Assembly: GCA_002104985.1 (NCBI GenBank)
Contig: MCGO01000215.1
Location: 1-63,523 of the forward strand
Reading direction: 5' to 3'
Origin: Rhizoclosmatium globosum
Taxonomy: Eukaryota > Chytridiomycota > Chytridiomycetes > Chytridiales > Chytriomycetaceae
Length of the DNA: 63,523 nt
Shown here in pieces: positions 1-11,800 of the stretch. The translations under genes and the position numbers were made by a program. Below the pieces are notes generated by a model. It ran no database searches. It was not told the DNA's origin and saw only the letters and a program-made list of their open reading frames with translations. Position 1 is the stretch's first letter, and each line of letters opens with the position of its first letter.

Positions 1-632
1 TGGTCCGCTATCGACTTGAAGACCCCAGTCAAGGGAATTGCTCGTTACGGTGCCTTTGATGAAACTAGACAGGAGGCTCAACCAGTCTACCACACTGAAC
101 GCTACGTTGCCCCCACTTACTTGTTTGTCGCTCCAGACTCAGACGAAAGAATCGATGCCCAATGGTGGAGAGGAACCAAGTTCTTTACTCTCAACCCTCC
201 TTACCACAACCGGTAATTGTTTTGAGCAATAGTTTTTGGATTGGAGCTTCTGGAGAAGAGAAGGAGTCTTTGTGTGACCAATGCGAGCAAATTATGAGTG
301 ACGAGTGGAGTTACGAAATAATCTGACAGAGTGGGAGGGAGCGGGAGGGCGACGCAGGACGATAATGTAGTCGGAAAGATCGACAACGTCGAAAAGAATA
401 GTAAGGGCGATTGGTGCGAGCAAAGAATTAGACGGGAGTGGGACGGAGGTAAAGAATGCGACGAAGAAAGAATTAGATAGAGTTGGATGATCGACGTAGT
501 CGAAATGAATTTGAGACTGAGACGGACGAAAAAGAATCGTCTATAGCCTTAGAAACACTCTTTTATATAAGCAACTAACACAATTTTTATAGTGCCGACT
601 GGAAGGGAAAGAAGGACCCAATCAACGAGTAA
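1..632 (+). CDS. 3' end of an unrecognised gene (two exons)
   Basis: The window opens inside an exon in frame 1 (1-212). It is followed by a GT/AG intron at 213-592 with a CTAAC branch point near 574 and a last exon at 593-632 ending in TAA. The visible 83 residues are hydrophilic and aromatic-rich, with WWRGTKFFTLNPPYHNR at the junction and a basic C-terminus ending KKDPINE. The codon choice is strongly biased (many C-ending codons), as in highly expressed genes and like the eL6 gene in this window. I do not recognise the family. A small mitochondrial or structural subunit is possible but is a guess. The 380-nt intron is purine-rich and much longer than most introns here. A polyadenylation-like AATAAA lies near 681. 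Confidence 0.6.
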
Positions 633-839
633 AGAATGGATTGTTTATTCACCTTCTATCAAACCTACAATCGATGCTTTCAATAAAGCTTCAATTTACC
701 CGCTTCATCGATTTTTTTGGATGTTTTTACGATTGACACGAACATAGAGCGGCAAGCGTTTCCCCTTAATTTGACATACCGAATCATATTGAATCACCAT
801 TGTTGATTTGGTCAGCGCATTGTTTGAACCCGGCTCGGC
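633..839. other. Short intergenic stretch up to the 5' LTR
   Basis: Contains the 3' untranslated end of the first gene with an AATAAA-like signal near 681. No gene is visible. The last eight bases, 832-839 (GGCTCGGC), abut the LTR and recur 18 bases beyond the 3' LTR. Confidence 0.5.
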
Positions 840-2209
840 TGTCAGGAGTTCCTGACAAGGTGTGGTTCAGGATTGAATCTTGGTTAAGGACCAGTAACGG
901 AAGGGGTGTACTGGAATGTGGAGATGGGAGGAGGCGAAGACCCGGAAGGGGTTTGCTCCAAGTTCCTTCATGGAAATTCCCCTTTATTCATGGATTTCGT
1001 TGCTATTTGAGCAAAAAAGGTTTTTGCAAATAAAGACAGAAAAAGTTCCCTCAAAAAGACAGCAGTAGACTACAGGTCAGTAGGTCTTTCTTTGAGACGC
1101 CAAGAGACTATCCAAGTGCTCCACCCTGAGGCCGGGTCAAGACTTGGAGCTTGGTGTTAGTCCAAGGTCCCCAGCCCTAGCACTTGTAATGGCAGCCTGG
1201 GCAAGAAGGCGATTGCAAGCGGCGATGGAATGGCAAGCCACTGAAGACTGGGAAGACTCTCTCCCATGGGGTTCACTCCAAGCGTCGGAGCAGTATCCTT
1301 GGTAACCAGGCCAAGTATATCTCTATGGCAAGGATTGTTGGTGCCGGCGAGCATCTCAAGTCTTTTCCCCCCACTCTGGTAATGCAGGCCAGTAACTACA
1401 CAGTATCCCTCGACTCCAGGCTAGAGGACGTCAAGACACGGGTCCCTGAAACGGATATACAGAGGTGTATGACCAAGACTCTAGGCGCAGGCGAGCAAGT
1501 CGGTGAATCTTTTGGAACTGGAACGAGAGCAAGACTCGACTGGACCACCCACTGGTGAAACCATGGCCGCAGGAAAGGATGAATGTTGAATCGCTACCGG
1601 CCGGAAAGGGCTCTACAGTGTTGTTACAAGCTTTAGGAATGATCCACTGGTTCCGAGAGTTGGTTACGTTGGTGCAAGCAGGTGTGCATTGACAAGAACT
1701 GCAAGATGTTCAAGTGTAAGGTGTGCGTGTGGTGGTGCCGTAAGTTCATATTTTAGTGTTGTTAAAGGTTTGTCATATTGTTGTATCACTATTCTTATCA
1801 TTCACAGGTTTTATCGTTATGTTGTTTCATTGTTTACGTTTTTTATTTTAGATGCAGGTTAGCGCTACAAGAACCAAGACCGAATCTGGAGTTTTCCACC
1901 GTCAGGAAAGGAGGACAACCAGGAAGCATGGGAAAGGAGCGGATTCGAATCGATTTTGGCCAAGTCGAAGACACACCACAATCCACTCCCTTGCTCTGTT
2001 TCTTCGCAAGTCGCTCTTTTTGCCGGGATACAAGAGAGACGTCCAAGATTACTCGCAATGGCAACGTCCGGGGCCATACAGGAAATTGATTTCCTCTATG
2101 AAATTGGCGGTTGCGAGCGAACGGTTTGGTTCAAACAGAACGCTGCTGGACATGGACTCTCAAATCATGGTGCCAGCACTAAAAAGGGAAAAAAGACCCC
2201 GTCGTGACA
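840..2209 (+). repeat. 5' LTR
   Basis: Direct repeat of 16098-17467 over 1370 bp. It begins with an 18-bp perfect palindrome (840-857, 8-bp arms and 2-bp spacer), and its ends form a TGTCA/TGACA inverted pair. An AATAAA lies at 1029-1034. A strong splice donor (GTAAGT at 1740) and acceptor (TTTATTTTAG ending 1851) define a possible 112-nt intron. The acceptor is followed directly by an ATG (1852) opening a frame that runs through the LTR end to 2235. Both LTRs keep that frame, but they are too similar for conservation to mean anything. Confidence 0.95.
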
Positions 2210-2863
2210 TTGGGGGCCTCACCTATAATGGGTAAAATAGTCGTGGACCTTAACTAGATGTTTAATGGTTATATGAATGATATTAGTGGTTCAACATTGT
2301 TGCCACTGGCACACTACAATGTGCATAGCCCCACAATAGGCTCAGCTTACATGCTGCAAATAATGGTCATTGTACCAACGTATATAATAAATACATTCGC
2401 TTTTTATTTTGAGAAGATAGACCCAGGTTTATCAAATTGAATTGATTGAGATTGAGAAACACAAACTAGAGGTGGAAACACCATATCAACACACCCAACA
2501 GCGTATACAGCGTAGAGAACGTGTAAGGATATTTAAAAATTAACCAATGAACAAGGGATGGTGTCACACTGTCATAGGATGGGTTGGTAAAGAATTGGCA
2601 TCAGTTGAGTGATAAACCGACAGATGCAGGGTAATGACTGGCATGAAATCAAAATACACAAATAGAGTCGTTTTTAACGCTATGGAAGTGTTGATGGTCG
2701 CTATTGTAGGCGATAAGAGATGTGGTAGTCTCACAAGTTGAGGGCATCTGAGAGAGCCACTCACAAGAAAGAAAAAGGGAGATGTATCTTCCCTCTGAAT
2801 GATTTCGGATCATTTCCGAAAAATTCGAGCCTCCCAAATCACAGTTGCCACTTTAGCCACCAT
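2210..2863 (+). other. Internal leader between 5' LTR and first ORF, with candidate primer-binding site
   Basis: The LTR is followed at once by TTGGGGGCCTCACCTATAA. TGG at 2211-2213 is where a tRNA 3' CCA would pair, so 2211-2228 is the candidate primer-binding site. I cannot match it to a specific tRNA, and its complement lacks an obvious T-arm. A TATA-like run, TATATAATAAATA, begins at 2381 and could be an internal promoter for the first MYND gene. No gene is otherwise visible. Confidence 0.4.
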
Positions 2864-3223
2864 ATGCAATATTGCCTCTACTTCCATAACCAGTTCCTAC
2901 CACTGGACTCACCTGAAGACCTTGACCTCGCAGTTAGAGATCTTCTACGCTCTCCTAATGATTATAATTGTTGTTGGAACCCCAGTTGCCCCTCAAAAGC
3001 TGTGATCAACCTCATCACACTTGGAAACTGCCGTAACTGTAAGTTTGCTAAGTTCTGCTCGGCAAGATGCCAATTGGATTCGTGGAATTCATACTCTCAC
3101 CGCCGAGTTTGTTGGCTCATTGGAGTGATCAAACAGAATCCTGAATTGGAGATGGCACTTAAGGAAGTCTACTCTAAAGGCTCTATTCAAGAGTTTAAGT
3201 TACGTTGCTTATTCAAAGTTTGA
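2864..3223 (+). CDS. MYND-type zinc-finger protein 1 inside the retrotransposon
   Basis: 119 residues from the first in-frame ATG at 2864; the open frame extends upstream without an ATG. Residues about 35-70 form a MYND finger with CRNC, then FCSARC, then HRRVC. MYND fingers are zinc-binding protein-protein interaction modules found in host chromatin and signalling proteins, not normally in retrotransposons. The spacing between the third cysteine pair and the HxxxC is nine residues, and the same spacing is seen in the second MYND gene at 15202. The C-terminal 35 residues also align between the two (xxIKQNPEL against xxVKENDAL, then IQEFK against LEEFK). They are therefore paralogues within one element. 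The function in the element is unknown; a host-factor adaptor is possible. Confidence 0.75.
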   Translation: MQYCLYFHNQFLPLDSPEDLDLAVRDLLRSPNDYNCCWNPSCPSKAVINLITLGNCRNCKFAKFCSARCQLDSWNSYSHRRVCWLIGVIKQNPELEMALKEVYSKGSIQEFKLRCLFKV

Positions 3224-3407
3224 TTTACGAATTCAATAAACATAGTTTGTGGTATCACTTTCATATTGATGACCAATTTTGACACACTCAAACCAGGCTT
3301 GGGATTTTTTCGTTCCAACATCCCGAGATCTGTCCCCATGTGTCACAAAGGGATGAAAACATTTGAAGGTTAAATCAACGAAAAATACTCTCGTAAAAAC
3401 AAGGACA

Positions 3408-4160
3408 ATGACTGCATACTCCAAGTTTGATATAGCCAGAAAAAGCTTCTTGGCAGGAGACTACTGCTACCGCTGCGACCTTGCGGCTCACAGGTCGGCC
3501 AATTGCAATACACAAGAAGCCTTGGTACACCAATCTGTTAACGAGCAAGGCATATCACGATGCACCTATTGCTTTGGGTTATTCACTCGTGATTATGAAG
3601 TTGTACGTTGCCACCCGCTTTGTAACTCCTTTTTCTGCCATCCCAACGACTCCCACTGTAAGGCAAGGGCACTCAAGTCCCACGTCTCCATCTGCCGAGA
3701 CCCAGGAGCAGTCGTACTTCGGACTGTGAACTTGACCTTTGAGCAAGGGTCCGACAGATCAAGAATGGATGGTTTTATTGAGTTCTTTGATAACGAGTTC
3801 TTTGTTCCTAAGGAACCTAGCTACTCACCAACCGAGCCAAGTTACGCGATCGACAGCCCATTCTCCATTGCCGAGGACTCCAATCCATTGGCCGTAGTAA
3901 GACAGTTACCTCTACAGGAGTTACCATCTCCTTGCTTGTCGTGTAACCAAGCCACGGCTTTTCCCCACCCACAAGGCTGTTGCCCCAGTTCTTCGGGTTC
4001 TTCGAGTTCTTCGGTTCAAACCCCCCGCCATTACACTTTGGGAATTGATACTCTCAGAGTTGAAGTTCCAAATGCGCGCAGGTCTAAGAGAAGAATCAAC
4101 TACAATGAATCTGTCTCTAATGGTGCTAACACAAACATGGACAACATCGCCAACAATTGA
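3408..4160 (+). CDS. Cysteine-rich protein with CCHC zinc knuckle (accessory ORF)
   Basis: 250 residues from ATG 3408; a TTG 45 bases upstream is also in frame. Near the N-terminus CYRCDLAAHRSANC matches a retroviral-type CCHC zinc knuckle exactly (C-x2-C-x4-H-x4-C). A second cysteine/histidine cluster follows, with CTYC, CHPLC, FFCHP, HCK and HVSIC, resembling a cross-braced finger but fitting no family I can name. The middle is acidic, Pro/Ser-rich with a repeated EPSY motif, and a serine-rich stretch and a basic RRSKRR motif lie near the C-terminus. It sits between the MYND gene and the third accessory ORF, in the same direction. Nucleic-acid binding is inferred from the knuckle only. It is not Gag, which has its own knuckle further on. 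Confidence 0.65.
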   Translation: MTAYSKFDIARKSFLAGDYCYRCDLAAHRSANCNTQEALVHQSVNEQGISRCTYCFGLFTRDYEVVRCHPLCNSFFCHPNDSHCKARALKSHVSICRDPGAVVLRTVNLTFEQGSDRSRMDGFIEFFDNEFFVPKEPSYSPTEPSYAIDSPFSIAEDSNPLAVVRQLPLQELPSPCLSCNQATAFPHPQGCCPSSSGSSSSSVQTPRHYTLGIDTLRVEVPNARRSKRRINYNESVSNGANTNMDNIANN

Positions 4161-4460
4161 GACTTCTGTACCCTCAGTTTCACCCCAAAATTAGCAGTTA
4201 CACAAGACTACGTAATTCATTTATCCAAATTATACATTTATCCCCGTAGTAGAAATAAAAGAAGTACCAAATCATGTATTTCTAGATTTAGACAGAGTCA
4301 GAACAGCATCACACCTGTTCCTCCACCAAATAGACACTTGCGCAATCACACCGCCTATGGACGCTGCCAAAAGAGTCGGAAAATTACGAAATCCACCCCC
4401 AATTGTAAATACAAAAGCTGGGTTGTCCAATTGAAAAGTTACAGAAAAAGTATCATTCAA
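4161..4460 (+). other. Spacer between accessory ORFs
   Basis: No ATG-initiated gene is visible. The frame of the next ORF is open from 4338 without an ATG. Confidence 0.4.
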
Positions 4461-5728
4461 ATGAACAACAACCAAAGAACCCAAGCTCAAGGTAGCAACC
4501 AGCGTACCAACACCACTCAACCTGAGAGCAACCGCTCTTGGCCTGAGAGACGTTGGTTGGACAACCAATCCAGTTCTGGTTCTACAAGTGGTCAAGGCAA
4601 CAACCAACGACCAACTCCACCAGGAAACAATCCTGTTTCAACCAGAGGAGGTCGCTACTCGTCCTTTAGACAAGATGAGGATAGAGATTCAAGTGAGGAG
4701 TATACTGACTCACCTGAATTGATCGCGAAGGCGCACGCCGACTTCAACAAGAAACAGCGACTCCGAAAGGAAACCCTCCTACGTAACAAGTTCCCTACCA
4801 GAGGACGTGGTAGTCTTCGTGGCCGTTACTATAACGCCTTTAACACAAGTACGTGGATATTTCCCTTACTTGTATTTGGATTCTTGTACACTCTTATTGA
4901 GTTTGAGATCCAAATTAGCCCTACCATAGGCTATATTACCTACTCAATTGGTAGATGTGTTACTAAACCATACGTAACACCAACAGGAAATGATAGCCTC
5001 CTCGCCGGTATTAACGCGAACTTGCAAGCAAGAAGTGATGAAGCAACTCTTCAGAATTTGAAGGGCTTGGGATTCACGAGTATTAAAGCCCAGTCCAAAG
5101 AAGTTACGAGACTGGTTGCCGAAAGAGAAAGGGCCGAGCGAGAGCAGGCCATTCAAGGTCGAAACGAACGTATTAACCAGGAACGTAAGAGATACGTGGA
5201 GAATCATGTTAAACACAATGCACAAGTGATAAAGAGTAAGCACGCACATTGTGGTAATAAAATGGCTGATATAAAACAGAACGCCTCCAAATGGTCGACG
5301 AGATTAAAAACAACAACCGTCTCGCATTCTACACTGCGGATGACCAAATCAAGCGCAGTATGGCTTTGTATGCTAACTTTGATCTCAATTCTATCCCAGT
5401 GGATGAACAGGATGTGTTCACTGCACTGGAAAATGCGTTCAAGCTTTACAGCGCTAGGAAGGAAGGAGTTCAAATTGATCCAAATGGAAACCAAGTGGAA
5501 CAGCCAACTCTTTCCACGCTCAGTGATGCTACCCTTGTCACTGACGATAGCAACGAGGAGTTGTTCGGTGATCAAACCAACTCTTCACCTTTTGCCACTG
5601 GTTCCCCAGAACGTCAGATTCTTCCAATGGGTGCTAGCCCTCGTTTTGTTAACACAATGCTTACGGATAATTCCAACTTTGACCAAGAATTTGAGTCCCT
5701 TATCAACATGCAAGAGGCATTGGAATAA
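4461..5728 (+). CDS. Accessory ORF 3: disordered N-terminus plus coiled coil, apparently spliced
   Basis: Starts at ATG 4461 (MNNNQRTQAQ). The first 140 residues are Asn/Gln/Arg/Gly-rich with RGRGSLRGR, a likely RNA-binding disordered region. Then comes a charged helical stretch (VTRLVAERERAEREQ). The good-quality frame then changes. A GTAAGC donor at 5236 and an ACAG acceptor ending 5279 would remove 44 nt and join it in phase to the acidic frame that stops at 5728, giving 407 residues. A second possible intron, in frame, is 4849-4986 (GTACGT donor, CCAACAG acceptor). If unspliced it encodes a hydrophobic, membrane-like segment instead. The zero frame over 5280-5730 reads like noncoding sequence, although it stays open into gag. 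Function unknown. Confidence 0.55.
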
Positions 5729-5822
5729 GAACGACCTTGGGAGCCATACATTGCTTTACCTACATTTGATTATCAATCAGTTCCTTATCAAAATAAAAGA
5801 AGTAGTAGTAATCCCTGTTACT

Positions 5823-8800
5823 ATGTTTATTCTTAGAAGCCTAATCGCAAACAATAGAAAAGGAAACACTTTCATAAAAACTACATATTTTTCTTTCCAG
5901 AAAACAGCAGTAGTTCTAGCAGTACTAGTCACAACTGTAGACGCCACTCCAAATGTCCAAGAGGATCACTCGAGCTCAAAGCAGCAATTCAAGGTAACAC
6001 TATCCAACGTCATTGTTGCTATAGCAGCCACCTTGATAGCAAGTAGTATAACCATACTAATAATAAAACAACTAAACTACAGTCTTGTCCGTTGCACCAT
6101 CAAGTTGTATGACAAGACCATCACTGTCTTCAACAACAAGTTTACGTTGCCAAATGAGGAACCACTCACACCCCAAGTCACTGCTGTCTTAGCAGACGCG
6201 TTGAGACTAGCTTACCAAGATCAATTCAGACCTTTCTTGGCAGACTACGACAAGGAACCATCAGCCCATGTTGTACTTGAAGAGGCACTGAGACTCTCAT
6301 TGTTATTAGTAGATGGACAGGTCCTGAGCGTACAAGGATTCTCCACCTTTGAAGAGGCCTATACATTTGCAAGAGAAAGAGCACATGACACCATGTTGGA
6401 ACAACAGGTTCAGACACGTTTGATCAGAGAGCGACTCCTTGGGGAACGTCTCATCGGGTCCTTCCCAGACAAGCCCACTGCAACAGCAACCCCATCACTT
6501 GCAAGTGGAAGCGCACCGTCTGCAGACTCTGATGACGAAGAGAATACGGTACCAGTGATTACCTCCTCTTACCATACTCCGTTGAGTAAGGGAGTCAAGT
6601 TTGCACCAACGCTCATCACCAACACATCAAGTGCGGTGAATGCATCCTCTCGACAGGGTGTTTCACAAGCTACAACAAACGCACCTGTTCCAGCTGCAAC
6701 AGTACCTGGCGCTAGTCAAACAGTGAATGTGCCAGTTATCACACCTACGAACACCAGTGTTCCTCCAACTACACAGTTCTCTTCACAAACTGTTAGCTCA
6801 GGAATGTCTCAAAAGACTCTTACAACTGTACCACAAGTTATCCCAGCACCGTTACCAGCTGCTTACCAAGTTGTTGGAACAGCCAGACCATTGAATGAAA
6901 AAGATGTCATTGCCTCCATCACAACTGACTTACCATATCTGGAGAGTAAGAGTGCTGCTAGATGGTGGAATGAAGTTGCGGAAGCTCGCGATACTACTGT
7001 TGGGAATGGGCTTCCATTTATCTCAGATGTTGCATTCCTTAATGCACTAGGACGCGGAAACATCAATGGAGATCAGTCCGCCAAACAATTTAAAAAGGAT
7101 CTTCAGAGAGCAACGTCATGGGATGATGCTCATGCAAGACTTACCTATTGGTTCCTTGACAACAAGAAGCTCCGCGAAATGGGTGCTGATATTGATGACT
7201 TCAAGTGGGCATCCACAGACCCAGACCTGGAAGCTGTCAACATTATTAGTATGAACAAGGCTCTTCCACAGGAGCACAGACGTACGTTGTTGGAGCTCAA
7301 GCGGGGTTACTTGAAGAATGCACCTAGCTGCCAGGCCAAGGATGATTTGTACGATGGAACAGAAGTCAAGGTTCCTAATCGTCAGACTATAACTAACTTT
7401 GAGGATGCAATTGTTTCTCTGGAAGACATTGCAAAAGCGCTCAAAACCTCAAAACGTCACACCAACAGAAATAGCGGTCAGGATATTGAAGCAATCCTTG
7501 ACCAGTTCATTGCCAAACAAAAGCAAGAACAAGTTCGTGAACAAAGTGAGAACCGCAATCGTGATGTGCAGTATGATGCACAGCGTGACAACCGCAGAAG
7601 TGAAAGCAAGGACCGCCGCCTTACTACAAGTCTCTCTTCTGGTGAAAACCTTGAAGATCTGTACACTTTGCTGCAGCAGCATGGGGTTGAACGCAAACAG
7701 CTTCTTTGCTACAAGTGCGGAAAAACGGGTCACTTTGCCAGAGAATGTCCCTGGGCAAATGACATTGACCGCTTCTTCAAGAACGAAAAGTTGTTCAAGG
7801 AGTGGCTTAGCATCACCCAAAAGAAGGAGTTGAGTGAATTATCATCCCTTACAACAGATGATGTTACCAGTCTAACCACAATATTCAATACACAGATAAG
7901 GAACCCTGCCTCAGAAGAAATTGTAAGGGCTTTCTCTAAAGAATCTCTTGATCAACTTATCAATCATATAGATAACCGCCTCATGGATATCACATCAAAA
8001 TATACTACACCAAAACTGGACTCAGAAAACCATAGAAAACTTCCAAAAAAAGAAGTCCTTGAAGATAAAATCAGTGAAAATAAAAGGGATTTAAACCCAG
8101 TTGTCATTAATGTCAATATTACAAGTCATACAGATAAAACTGCTGAAAGTCTGAAACAAAACATATCCGAAGATTCTGGGTGGGTAGACGAACCCAAGAA
8201 GCTCAGAACAGCCATGAAGCAACCTCATACAAGGAAACCCCGGAGGCGTCTAACTGTTCTGGACAGAGTTTCAAAGTTAGAATATAACCCTGAGGTACAG
8301 TCTGTCCACAAAAACAGAGTAGTGCAAATACCAACCTCAGATATACCAAAAACTATGAGAAGTCAATCGACAGCTAAGACTTCTATTCTCAAACAAACAG
8401 AGCGTGTCTACACTGTTGCACGCATATCAGGATGGATCCATGGTGTGTACATCAACCGCTTGATGCAGGACACAGGGAGTAATCATTCAGTAGTCACTAT
8501 GACATTTTTGAACCAACTTAGTAATCCACCAAAGATAATTAAGCTGGACAGACCTGCGTTCAACAGGGGAATAGCAGGAAAGCAGAGAATCATTGGTTTT
8601 TGCTATATGAGATTATTACCAGGACAATATACCCCCCACAGCCTTGGTTATATGGCACGCTTTACAGTTGTCCAGGATATGCCTGAAGACATTATCATTG
8701 GAACCCCAGAGATGAAGGCCTTGAAAGCAGTTATCTCCTTTGAAGATGACATGTTCTACTGGAAATCTCCAAGTAGACCAAATGTTACAATGAAGACACC

Positions 8801-11800
8801 CCTGCACTCTTACATTGATTATGCTGAGTCTCTAACTGACAGAGAACCAGAGAAGAATACACCACAGGCCATACCACTGAACCTGTGTGAAACAATAATC
8901 CTTCAACCAAACCACACACATATGGTCAAAGTTGTTATGCAAACACCTATACCTCATGATTTAGTCACCTGTACAGCACATGCATCTGTTGGTTTGGGGG
9001 AGAAATCAATCCACGTTGCTACAACTATATATCAGATGAAGGACTTGATGCAAGGATCAGTCCCAATTGAAGTAACGTACATAGGTAAAAAACCACTTAC
9101 GTTAAGACATGGAATAACAATAGCAAATATTGTTGAACCAAATGCAGGGACATTACCTGTTCTAGAAGTACCAAGCAGAATTGCAGAAGACGATAAATTA
9201 GCACAAGACTTCCTGATGTTAGTAAATGCCCATAATCCGGCTGATTTAGAATCTTTCTATGATAAGCTCTGTTCAACACATAGAGCAACAGAACAGCAAC
9301 CGTCGCAAACCCTGACTGTAGAAGAAAATGATGCAATAATGGGCGTCACACCTAGACCTGGTTATAGTGATTCAGACGACACAGAAGATGAAGAATTCTT
9401 TGATTTTGTTGATGAGGAAACTTATGAGCTATATCAAGATGCTGACGGGAGCATCTCCTTAAAATCACTGACAGTAGAAGATATTCTGAATACACCAGAT
9501 GATGATGAAATTTTTGATTTATACTATGACGCACAGTCTAACAATTTAGAAGTCCAGGGGCAATGGATACCTTTGCGCAAGGGTAAGAAGTATAGAAAAC
9601 CTCGCGTCAAAAGAGATCGTGCACTGAATCCTAAAAATGCAACTTTTTCCAATGAATTTTACAGAAAATTCTCAAACAATCTAGAATCAGACAGCATACC
9701 CAATTATGGTTGGGAAAAAGATACATCAAAGGAGGACAAAATGGATTACTTTCCCCCAGAAAAGAATATCACGATTGAGGATATCTGGAATCAAATTCCA
9801 AAGGAACACATTGTACAGCTACATGGTGCTGATGCTTTAAAGAAGCTAAGAGCAATCATTGAGAAGTGGGCAGATATCTTCAGACCAGGGGTTATCACAG
9901 GCAACCAGTTTGCACCCCCACACACTATCCCACTCAAAGAAGGTGCAAAACCACCTCATACAAACCCTTACCCAGAAGGTATGGCTCGTGCTGAGATTAT
10001 AAGATCCCACATCAAGGAAATGCTAGAGAATAATGTTATCCGTAGATCCCGATCACAATACGCAGCACCTGTAGTTTTGGCTAAAAAGTCAGATGGGAGC
10101 TGGAGATTTTGTGTTGATTATAGAAAGCTTAATGCAATCTCTATTATTGACAAATACCCTATCCCAAACATTGCACTTATCTTTGAAAAGTTAGCTGGTC
10201 ACGCCTACTTCAGTTCTGTTGATCTCCTCAGTGGGTTTTGGCAAGTCCCTATTGCAGAAGAAGACAGACACAAAACAGCCTTTGTAAGTTCAGCGGGCCT
10301 TTATGAATGGAATTGTATGCCATTTGGCTTAGTCAATTCACCAAGTACATTCCAGAGAATGATTGATTTGGTGTTAGCAGGACTTAAATGGGTCCATTGC
10401 CTTGTATATATTGATGACGTTGTAATCTACAGTGAGGATCTAGATTCACATTTTGAGTATCTGGATATGGTCTTTGGACGTTTCTATGAATTCAACCTAA
10501 AGGTAAAACCAAAGAAGTGTAACCTTCTTTTCACATCACTACCATTTCTTGGACATGTTGTGTCAAAGGACGGCTTGAAGAAGGACCCTAAAAAGATGGC
10601 TGCACTTGAGAACTGGCCCAGACCCAAAAACGTTAAAGAATTACAACGCTTTATTGGATTTACTTCCTACTTCAGAAGGTTTTTGAGAAACTTCTCAGAA
10701 ACTGCAAAACCTCTTTATGAACTCCTGCGAGCAGATCACCCATACATCTGGTCAGAAGAACGTGAAAAGGCATTTCAGATCTTGCGTAAACAACTGCAGG
10801 ATGACAAACTATTGGTAGAACCAACACAGGACTCTCACCTTCTCATTGAATGTGATGCTTCAGGAACATCAATTGGTGCAGCACTTTATGTGTATAACCC
10901 CCAAAATGTGAAAGAACGACAACCTGTTGCTTTCATCTCAAGAACATTAACTTCAGTTGAACAACGCTACAGTAACACTGACCGTGAAGGTCTGGCAGTT
11001 GTATGGAGCGTAGATACTTTTGCAGGATACCTAATAAATAGACCTGTTCGTATTGAAACAGATCATATTGCACTATTACCATTATTCAAAAATGGAGAAC
11101 TAACAGGTAGATTTGCTAGATGGTGTTATGCCCTTCAAGAGTATGACATCACACTGGTCCATGTTGCAGGATCATCACAAATTGTTGCAGACTCTCTTTC
11201 CAGAATAAATTTCCACCAGGACAACATTGAAAAGGAGGAAACAACGAGTGTCCATATAGGCACTCATTTTAAAACAGGGGAAAATGGTCATTCTGACCAA
11301 GGTGTTGGAACTGAAACCATTTACTCAAACCTGAAAACTTATATTGCTGCCTTTGAAGACAGAAAAGTGAGAGATGGTGCAATTATTGAGAAGCTTATCA
11401 AAAAAATTGGCAAACATATCATAAAATGGAATTCAGGGAATAAAGTTAACCCTATCCCTTCTGTCAAACAATTGGCCAAGGAGAAGCCTCAAAAAAGACA
11501 AATAATTGAAGGCCAGGAAACACTCCAAGATTATAGCCCCACTCTAAACATCACAAGTTGGAACGTAAATGGTCTGAGAGGTCTTCTCAGTAAATATGCT
11601 GATCAAAATAGTCTTTCTAAGAAATCAGAAGATCAGATGGTACTCTTAGAACACTTCATAGAGTCATTTAAGAGCAGTGTCATCTGCCTTCAGGAAACAA
11701 GACTTGGTGTGGACAATAAATCAAAGCGTTTGATTGAGAACTTGAGCAGACTCAAGAACTGGGGTTTTCAACTTAATGACCCCAGGACAGGTCACTATGG

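Noticed and set aside
4338..5820. A single 3216-residue polyprotein starting at 4338
   Set aside because: The frame is open, but 4338 is TTG, and between 5280 and 5730 the translation has no protein character while another frame does. The open frame there is probably a by-product, so accessory ORF 3 and gag-pol were split.
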